Assembly (NCBI RefSeq): GCF_900312975.1
Contig: NZ_LT990039.1
Span: forward strand, 1,736,001-1,800,000
Source: Massilistercora timonensis
GTDB lineage: Bacteria; Bacillota; Clostridia; Lachnospirales; Lachnospiraceae
Direction: 5' to 3'
Length of the DNA: 64,000 nucleotides
This document shows, one piece after another, positions 58,933 through 64,000 of this stretch; within the stretch, counting starts at the first letter, position 1, and every line of letters begins with the position of its first letter. The position numbers and the translations under genes are program-made. The notes below the pieces were generated by a model, which was not told where the DNA came from, made no database searches, and saw only the letters and a list, made by a program, of their open reading frames with translations.

Positions 58933-59313
58933 TTATTCTTTCTCGTTTAATAGTTTATTTACTCTTTCGACTGGAAATCTATCTTCAATATCAACTATTT
59001 CAAATAAATTTAATGGCAATTCTTTTTCTCCAATCAGAGAAAGATATTCATTAACAGCCCTGCAATCAATCATAATTTTCCCATGTCCTGCCCAATGGCG
59101 ATTGCTCTCTTTCTTTTTCAAGCCAGAAATCCAATATTCATCACCATTCTCAATATCTACATAGTTTGAATAATCGCCAATGCTTTTCTGGAAAGCATGG
59201 TCATTAAAGTAAATGGTTTTCTTCGTTTTTGAGGTTTTCACATATCCAATCCATGCGGGACCATCATCAGAATATCCTGTTTTTAATTCGATATACATTA
59301 AATCTCTAATCAT
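58933..59313 (-). CDS. Small conserved hypothetical protein (126 residues)
   Basis: A soluble protein: MYIELKTGYSDDGPAWIGYV, then KTSKTKKTIYFNDHAF and a GNGDEYWISGLKKKESNRHW-like middle, then an acidic C-terminal helix. ATG 59313 is chosen because GAGGTGG precedes it; an open frame to 59403 lacks a site. Proteins of this type are sometimes labelled 1-deoxy-D-xylulose-5-phosphate synthase in databases, which the size and sequence contradict. Function unknown. Low GC content suggests transfer with the neighbouring element. Confidence 0.6.
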   Translation of the reverse strand: MIRDLMYIELKTGYSDDGPAWIGYVKTSKTKKTIYFNDHAFQKSIGDYSNYVDIENGDEYWISGLKKKESNRHWAGHGKIMIDCRAVNEYLSLIGEKELPLNLFEIVDIEDRFPVERVNKLLNEKE

Positions 59314-59410
59314 TTTTACCACCTCTAAATTAGTATTTCCTCCGTCAATTACGATTTGTCGCTCTGTTTCTTTGAGAAAAGTATAGCACAAGAGTATGAA
59401 CAAATCTACA

Positions 59411-59707
59411 TCATTTTAGCCTGTCGGCAGCGTTGTTCTCTCTGGCATATAGCCGCGCTGCTTCCCGCCGTTCCTCGCTGTATGGGGCGGTCAGACGGAA
59501 AGAGAAACGCCCTTTCTCAATATCAAACTCCATGCAGCCCGTTTCCGGGTCTGCGTCCGTCTGCTGGCAGATTGCCGGATAACGGCGGCTGTATGCAAGC
59601 AGACGCTTCTTTAAGGCGGTGTTGTGGGTGCGGATATGGATAAGGGGGTCTTTCTCGTCAAACCAAATATCGGTGGTCTTTTCCTGCTTGGTAAGCCCTG
59701 TTTTCAT
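59411..59707 (-). CDS. Conserved mobile-element protein (98 residues)
   Basis: A soluble charged protein (MKTGLTKQEKTTDIWFDEKD, HIRTHNTALKKRLLAYSRRY, FRLTAPYSEERREAA). I have seen this type next to TnpX-like recombinases in Clostridia mobile elements, but it has no assigned function. ATG 59707 follows GAAAGGAGAG. It is probably in the same transcript as TnpW and the recombinase. Confidence 0.75.
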   Translation of the reverse strand: MKTGLTKQEKTTDIWFDEKDPLIHIRTHNTALKKRLLAYSRRYPAICQQTDADPETGCMEFDIEKGRFSFRLTAPYSEERREAARLYARENNAADRLK

Positions 59708-59841
59708 AAACTCTCCTTTCTGCGCCCCTGTCACGCAATAGGGGCATTTTTCGGGTGTTTTCTCCGGCTCTTGACTTGGAGAAAACAGCGTTTTTGACGA
59801 TAAAAACCGCCCAGACAGGGAATGTATCGTCGGGGCGGCTG

Positions 59842-60033
59842 TTATCGCAAGATTTCTATTTTTTCCGGCTCTTGACCGTCAGACGCGGATAGACGCGAAC
59901 TGTCGGCAAGTATCGTCTTGAGCAGCTTGTCGCGGAATGTTTCGGTGCTGCTGTGATTGAAAAACAACTCCGCAACAATGGTCTGCCCATTCCTCTGCGT
60001 CGTGATGATACTGTCGGGGGTCTGTTCTGCCAT
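59842..60033 (-). CDS. tnpW: TnpW-like transposon protein
   Basis: A 63-residue protein (QTPDSIITTQRNGQTIVAEL, FFNHSSTETFRDKLLKTIL) encoded next to the large serine recombinase, as in Tn4451-type elements. Known: TnpW is a small conserved companion without a proven role. GAAAGGAGCCGCCT precedes the ATG. Confidence 0.8.
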   Translation of the reverse strand: MAEQTPDSIITTQRNGQTIVAELFFNHSSTETFRDKLLKTILADSSRLSASDGQEPEKIEILR

Positions 60034-60111
60034 AGGCGGCTCCTTTCTCCGGGCGCGAAAAAGGGATTTCCCGTAGCCCGGAAAATCCCTCTTGGTTGTC
60101 GGTATTCTGTT

Positions 60112-61959
60112 TTACTGTGTGGGTGCTGCGGCGGCCTGTGCCTTTCTCCTCGCCCGGTATTCCCGCGCCTTGATACGCTCATACTCCCGCCGCTTTTCAA
60201 GGTTACGCGCCCGGTACTCCCTTGAATACTGCCGGTGGTAGGCGCGGCTCTTTTCCCTTTGGGCTTCTTCGATTTCCTCCCGCATTTGCCGGACTTCCTG
60301 CTCCGTCGGCTCTGCAAGCTGTGTCACTTCGTTCTCAAATCTGCCGATATAGTTAAAATATATCCCGATGTGCTGAACAGCCTGTTTTGCCCTTTTCTTG
60401 TCGCGCTCATGCACTTCAATTCGGCTGATAAACTCGTTGAGAATGGCGGGGGTCAGGTCGGTAAAGGCGGCATAGCGTTCCGTCAGCTTCAAAAACTTTT
60501 GCGCCCGTCCGCCCGCGTTCTCAAATGCGGATAGCTGCTCTTGCAGCTCGGCAAGCTCCGCTTTCAGCGTGTAGTATTCTTCTGAATACTTCTGCGACAT
60601 TTGCTCATAGCGGTCTTGCGGGATAGTACCCAGCGCGTTGTCCTCATAAAGTTTATTCAGTACCTTGTCAATCTGTTCAAGGCGCGTCGTGATTTGCGGG
60701 ATACGCTTCTGCTGTTTCTTGGTCTGGTCGGTCTGCTGCATGGCAAGGCTCTTTTTTACTAAGGCTTCAAACTCTGCCTTGTTGCTGATAGAGTATTCCG
60801 CGATTTTTTTCAGCACATCTGCGACGGTCTGCATAAGCAGATCCGCGTCGATGATGTGCGGGGAGCTGCACTTGGGGTTTTTGGCTTTTCCCTTGTGGTA
60901 CTCGCTGCAATAGGCAACATGGCGCTTGCCGCCATTCCGATAATCTATGCGAATGTGCATTTTTGCGCCGCAATCCTTACAGAAAAGCAAGCCCGACAAA
61001 GGGTGGATTTCTCCGTCCCCGTTGGGGCGTTTGACGGGCGCATTTTCCAAAATCCGCTGTACGGTTTCAAAGTCGGTGCGGTCAATAATCGGCTCATGCA
61101 CATTTTCGGTTATCTGCCATTGGCTCCGGTCTACATAGTGGTTCCGCTTGTCGCGGAAGTGCTTTGTGGTCTTGAAGTTGACAACATCACCGCAATACTC
61201 CTGCCGCGTGAGGATATGGGTCAAGGTGACTTTGTTCCACTTATAGCGGTTGGCCTCATTGAGCGCCCTGTTTTTACAGGTTCCCCGCCCGCGCTCTTTC
61301 ATGTAGAATGTGGGCGTTGGGATTTGCGCCTGCGTCAGATATACGGCGATTTGGTTCCGGTTTTTCCCGTCCAGAAACAGGCGAAAAATCAAACGGACAA
61401 CTCCGGCGGCTTCCTCGTCGATTATCCAAAAATCCTTGTTGTCCGGGGATTTGACATAACCATAGGGGGCTTCGGTGGCAATCGGCTTTCCACTCATGCC
61501 CTTCGTCTTAATGCCGGTCTTTACTTTCTTGCTGATGTCCTTTGCGTACCACTCCGACATGATGTTGATAAAGGGCGCAAACTCCAATGTGTCGGGCTTC
61601 TCGCTGTCTATGCCGTTGTTTACCGCGATAAAGCGAACATTGTTCCGTCTGAATATCTCCATAGCGTTGCCGACTTGGAGATAATCGCGCCCCCAGCGGG
61701 TCAGGTCTTTCATAATGCACACGCCGATTTTGCCGCTTTCCACATCTTCAATCATGCGGGAGTAAGCGGAACGGTCAAAAAATCTGCCGCTTTCGTCGTC
61801 GTCAATGTAGTGCCGGATATTGGTTAGGTGCTGCCCTCTGGCATAGTTCTCCAAAAAGATTTTTTGGTTTTGTATGCTATTGCTCTCGCCGCCGTCCCTG
61901 TCCTCATCGCCCACGGAAAGGCGGGAGTAAAGGGCGGTAATTTTGCTATAATCAGTCAT
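60112..61959 (-). CDS. Large serine recombinase, TnpX family
   Basis: A 615-residue recombinase. The N-terminal catalytic domain has the YxRxS motif (Tyr11, Arg13, nucleophile Ser15) and IMKDLTRWGRDYLQVG. A recombinase domain follows (GYVKSPDNKDFWIIDEEAAG), then a zinc-ribbon (LFCKDCGAKMHIRIDYRNGG), a coiled coil and a C-terminal basic tail. Known: TnpX excises and inserts elements through a circular form. ATG 61959 has AGGAGG eight bases upstream. Confidence 0.93.
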   Translation of the reverse strand: MTDYSKITALYSRLSVGDEDRDGGESNSIQNQKIFLENYARGQHLTNIRHYIDDDESGRFFDRSAYSRMIEDVESGKIGVCIMKDLTRWGRDYLQVGNAMEIFRRNNVRFIAVNNGIDSEKPDTLEFAPFINIMSEWYAKDISKKVKTGIKTKGMSGKPIATEAPYGYVKSPDNKDFWIIDEEAAGVVRLIFRLFLDGKNRNQIAVYLTQAQIPTPTFYMKERGRGTCKNRALNEANRYKWNKVTLTHILTRQEYCGDVVNFKTTKHFRDKRNHYVDRSQWQITENVHEPIIDRTDFETVQRILENAPVKRPNGDGEIHPLSGLLFCKDCGAKMHIRIDYRNGGKRHVAYCSEYHKGKAKNPKCSSPHIIDADLLMQTVADVLKKIAEYSISNKAEFEALVKKSLAMQQTDQTKKQQKRIPQITTRLEQIDKVLNKLYEDNALGTIPQDRYEQMSQKYSEEYYTLKAELAELQEQLSAFENAGGRAQKFLKLTERYAAFTDLTPAILNEFISRIEVHERDKKRAKQAVQHIGIYFNYIGRFENEVTQLAEPTEQEVRQMREEIEEAQREKSRAYHRQYSREYRARNLEKRREYERIKAREYRARRKAQAAAAPTQ

Positions 61960-62008
61960 GTGCATAACCTCCTGTGCGTCCATGTAGGTGTCCTTTACAC
62001 TTAAAATT

Positions 62009-63040
62009 ATGCACCCCAAGGGGCTGACCTGTGAGGAGGGCTGGTATACTACCGGCGCTTCACCGGAGGCCTGCGAACAGGGGAATCGTATCCCTATCAG
62101 CCCCCTTCAGATCCAGGCGGACGGGAAATGCGTGTTCCGTGGAGTGAGTTCCCACATTTACATTTATATGAAGCGGGACACCTTCCGGCTGGATTATGTG
62201 GACGTCAGCGATCAGGGGGGAAGTCGGGTCCTTTATACAGAAGAAGTGACCTACCGGGATGAGGTGACCCTGGCATATATTCCGGAGAATGAAGCGGAGC
62301 ATAAAAATCAGAAGTTTACGGGTTGGTATCTCAGCCCGGTGCTGACGTCCGCAGGCGAACCGCTTCAGGGGTTTCTCATGCCTTCAGACCATGTCCGTGT
62401 GTATGCCGGATGGACGCCGGCAGACCGGATGGTAAGGTTCGATGTGCAGGCGGATCAAGAAGAAGTGTCCAAAGTTCCTGCGGAGCAATCCGTCCGGGCT
62501 GGGGAATGTGCCCGGGAGCCGGAGACTCCTAACCGGGATGGATACATTTTCCTGGGATGGTTCGAAGAACCCTCCGGCGGGGAGAATACAAGGACTGCGT
62601 GGGACTTCGGGAAGCCGGTGGAGGAAGACCTGATCTTGTATGCAGGCTGGATCCCGGTGGAGGATACAGAATACACCATACGCCATGTGGAAGATGGAAG
62701 CGGCAGTTTGTTTTATGAGGGAAGAGGAACCGGAACCAGAGGAGATCAGATCATCGTACAGCCGCTGGATCCCTCAGACCCAGCCTATCCTGCAGGCGTG
62801 GAACCGGAGGCGGATCAGCAGCAGATGGTCAGGCTGGTGAAAGAAGAAGGCGGGAATGTCTACACCATCCGATATAAGGAGAGAAAGGCGGCTGTCTTGC
62901 CGGATAACTCGAGTAGCCCGGATGGCTCGGGAGAGGCCCCTGACACCGGCGACCGGGCGCAGGCTGTCGGGTGGTTTGTTATGGCGGCAATGGGCCTTGG
63001 CGGGGTGGTGCTGGCAGGGAAAAGCCGGTGGGGAAATTGA
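62009..63040 (+). pseudogene. 3' part of a cell-wall-anchored surface protein gene, cut off by the mobile element
   Basis: The frame runs from about 62009 to 63040, with no signal peptide and a stop codon just upstream, so it lacks its normal 5' end. The remaining 343 residues contain two InlB-type (Listeria-Bacteroides) beta repeats (about residues 90-135: FTGWYLSPVL to YAGW; about 165-220: RDGYIFLGWFEEPSGG to YAGWI). The C-terminus has a sortase-type signal: EAPDTGD, a hydrophobic segment, and a short basic tail. Inference: insertion of the TnpX-type element removed or separated the N-terminus. Confidence 0.75.
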
Positions 63041-63085
63041 CTTTTCTTCTCCTGGTTGCTATAATACACATACCCCTAATGGTAT
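63037..63085 (+). promoter_or_regulatory. Promoter and CsoR-type operator
   Basis: TTGACT (63037-63042), 17-nt spacer, TATAAT (63060-63065). Directly after the -10 box lies ATACC, six bases, GGTAT (63070-63085). Known: CsoR-family repressors bind such GC-containing inverted repeats near the start site. Expected: repression of the sensor gene in the absence of metal. Confidence 0.75.
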
Positions 63086-63097
63086 GGAGGATGGATT

Positions 63098-63373
63098 ATG
63101 AAACAATGTATGGACGCTCCGAACCTGCACCGCAGGCTTGCGAAGATCATCGGACAGGTGCAGGCCATTGACCGGATGATCGATGAAGATGTTCCCTGCG
63201 AGGATGTTCTCTCTCAGATCAATGCTGCGAAATCCGCGCTCAATAAGGCAGGACAGGTTGTTCTGGAAGGACACATCAAGCATTGTGTGCGCGATGGGAT
63301 TGAACACGGCAACGCAGACGAGACCATTGAGAAATTTACCAAAGCGGTGGAACGCTTTGCCAATATGCAGTAA
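63098..63373 (+). CDS. csoR: CsoR-family metal-sensing repressor
   Basis: A 91-residue all-helical protein of the CsoR/RcnR/FrmR (DUF156) family. Cys34, His59 and Cys63 match the Cu(I)-binding Cys-His-Cys set of CsoR (EDVPCEDV, EGHIKHCV), rather than the His-rich set of RcnR. Known: metal binding releases DNA. GGAGGATGGATT precedes the ATG. No copper exporter gene follows in the window, so the metal remains an inference. Confidence 0.87.
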   Translation: MKQCMDAPNLHRRLAKIIGQVQAIDRMIDEDVPCEDVLSQINAAKSALNKAGQVVLEGHIKHCVRDGIEHGNADETIEKFTKAVERFANMQ

Positions 63374-63393
63374 AAACACGGTTATGAAAACCA

Positions 63394-63439
63394 AAGTGCC
63401 ACAACCCTTGTTGAAGGATTGTGGCACTTAGTGTTTTTT
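63394..63439. terminator. Terminator between csoR-like gene and flavodoxin
   Basis: AAGTGCCACAA (63394-63404) pairs with TTGTGGCACTT (63419-63429) and TTTTTT follows at 63434-63439. It overlaps the stop codon of the convergent flavodoxin gene. Confidence 0.9.
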
Positions 63440-63860
63440 AGGCCAGCGCCGCACCCAGTGCACGGCACGCCGAAAGAGCCTCATCATCCGGAGCCTCATT
63501 GCAGATCACACTGCCGCTGGCAAGACTGGCTCCGTCCTGAATGCAGCGTTCCTCCCAGTTGCGCATCCATTCTCCGTCGCCCCAGCCAAAGGAACCAAAC
63601 AAGGCGATGGTTTTCCCCTGCAGGTTTCCCTCGCAGGCGGTGAACATGGGTTCAAACTCGCTTTCCTCCAGTTGTTCCGCTCCCATAGAAGGGCAGCCAA
63701 AGGCGATGGCGTCGTAGCTGCCCACCTGATCTGCAGAAAAATCGGCGGCAGTGATAAGGGTCACATCCGCATCCTTTTCCCTTGCGCCTTCTGCTACGGC
63801 AGCGGCCATAGCTTCCGTGTTGCCGGTACCACTCCAATATACAACTGCAATTTTACTCAT
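63438..63860 (-). CDS. Flavodoxin
   Basis: A 140-residue short-chain flavodoxin. The FMN phosphate loop WSGTGNTEAMA (residues about 9-19), the GCPSMGAEQLEE segment and GSFGWGDGEW carry the flavin contacts. Known: a low-potential one-electron carrier that can replace ferredoxin. AGAAAGGAAG lies upstream of the ATG on the minus strand. Convergent with the metal sensor gene. Confidence 0.93.
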   Translation of the reverse strand: MSKIAVVYWSGTGNTEAMAAAVAEGAREKDADVTLITAADFSADQVGSYDAIAFGCPSMGAEQLEESEFEPMFTACEGNLQGKTIALFGSFGWGDGEWMRNWEERCIQDGASLASGSVICNEAPDDEALSACRALGAALA

Positions 63861-63897
63861 AAGATAAACTTCCTTTCTGTTTTTTATCGTGGAAACA

Positions 63898-64000
63898 TCA
63901 GCCAGCTACTGTAAGCTGCTCGATGGATTTCCTCTGTTTCCATTGTTGAAAATAAATTTTGCTGCATAGATCATATTTTTTAAAAGTGCTCTTTGATTCC
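63898..64000 (-). CDS. C-terminal end of an unidentified protein (runs off the window)
   Basis: On the minus strand a frame open to the right edge ends at 63898. The 33 codons seen read as charged, aromatic-rich sequence (CSKIYFQQWKQRKSIEQL). The stop is 37 nt upstream of the flavodoxin start on the same strand, as expected for an operon. Too short to identify; it may be chance. Confidence 0.3.
   Translation of the reverse strand, partial: ESKSTFKKYDLCSKIYFQQWKQRKSIEQLTVAG

Larger units (their letters stand above)
59411..62008 (-). mobile_element. TnpX/TnpW-type (Tn4451-like) mobile element, at least its recombinase end
   Basis: Three genes on the minus strand (small conserved protein, TnpW-like, large serine recombinase) form the end module of Tn4451-type elements. 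The recombinase start is about 50 nt from the point where surface-protein coding sequence begins (about 62009). No mobilisation, resistance or transfer genes are present, so the element is either minimal or a remnant. The left boundary is not visible; the low-GC genes at 58434-59313 might belong to it. Exact ends are not resolved. Confidence 0.7.

Noticed and set aside
58933..59403. Possible 1-deoxy-D-xylulose-5-phosphate synthase label
   Set aside because: The product is only 126 residues and has no thiamine diphosphate motif; such labels are database errors.
60856..61827. 323-codon plus-strand frame
   Set aside because: Antisense shadow of the serine recombinase.

Overview
The window is a chromosomal segment of a Gram-positive anaerobic gut-type bacterium, most likely a member of the Lachnospiraceae (Clostridia). 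This rests on the 16S rRNA sequence, the large Firmicutes-type SRP RNA, the AGGAGG-type ribosome binding sites, a V-type ATPase operon, and several small proteins typical of that family. I cannot name the genus from the sequence alone.

Layout. (1) 1-6615 is the right-hand part of a prophage; its left part lies outside the window. It carries a complete diversity-generating retroelement (DGR): a target protein with a C-terminal variable repeat, an IMH-type hairpin, an Avd accessory protein, a template repeat and a DGR-type reverse transcriptase. A lysis cassette (membrane protein, holin, modular endolysin) and small regulatory genes with well-formed operators follow. (2) 6616-8100 holds an IS30-family transposase that ends 69 bp before the -35 box of the rRNA promoter. 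(3) 8129-13610 is an rRNA operon in the unusual order 16S-5S-23S-tRNA-Asn. (4) 13716-30771 is mostly housekeeping and metabolic: VanZ-like protein, aldo/keto reductase, a GolD/DhaK/DhaL-type polyol cassette, phosphate transporter with its DUF47 partner, a probable unassigned structured RNA, creatininase-family hydrolase, dGTPase, TadA, SRP RNA, a B12-binding radical SAM protein, VanW and TrmL. (5) 30915-39562 is a nine-gene V-type ATPase operon (H-I-K-E-C-F-A-B-D) whose K subunit has the Na+-binding residue set. (6) 39685-58432 is core genome: shikimate-kinase-like protein, MurA, an MFS transporter bracketed by two near-identical 60-bp palindromic repeats, SAM riboswitch plus MetK, two-component system plus KtrB/KtrA potassium uptake, NfeD/SPFH pair, ArgF, BirA, CoaX, DusB, GreA and LysS. 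(7) 58433-62008 is a low-GC accessory patch plus a TnpX/TnpW-type (Tn4451-like) element, which appears to have cut off the 5' part of a cell-wall-anchored surface protein gene. (8) 63037-64000 has a CsoR-type metal sensor with its operator, a flavodoxin, and the end of one further gene.

The most remarkable system is the DGR. Template and variable repeats are both 128 nt, align without gaps, and differ at 12 positions; 11 of these are adenines in the template, the signature of adenine-directed mutagenic retrohoming. The target has an FGE-sulfatase/C-type-lectin-like fold, and its position just upstream of the lysis genes suggests a phage receptor-binding or tail-tip protein that diversifies its ligand-binding face.
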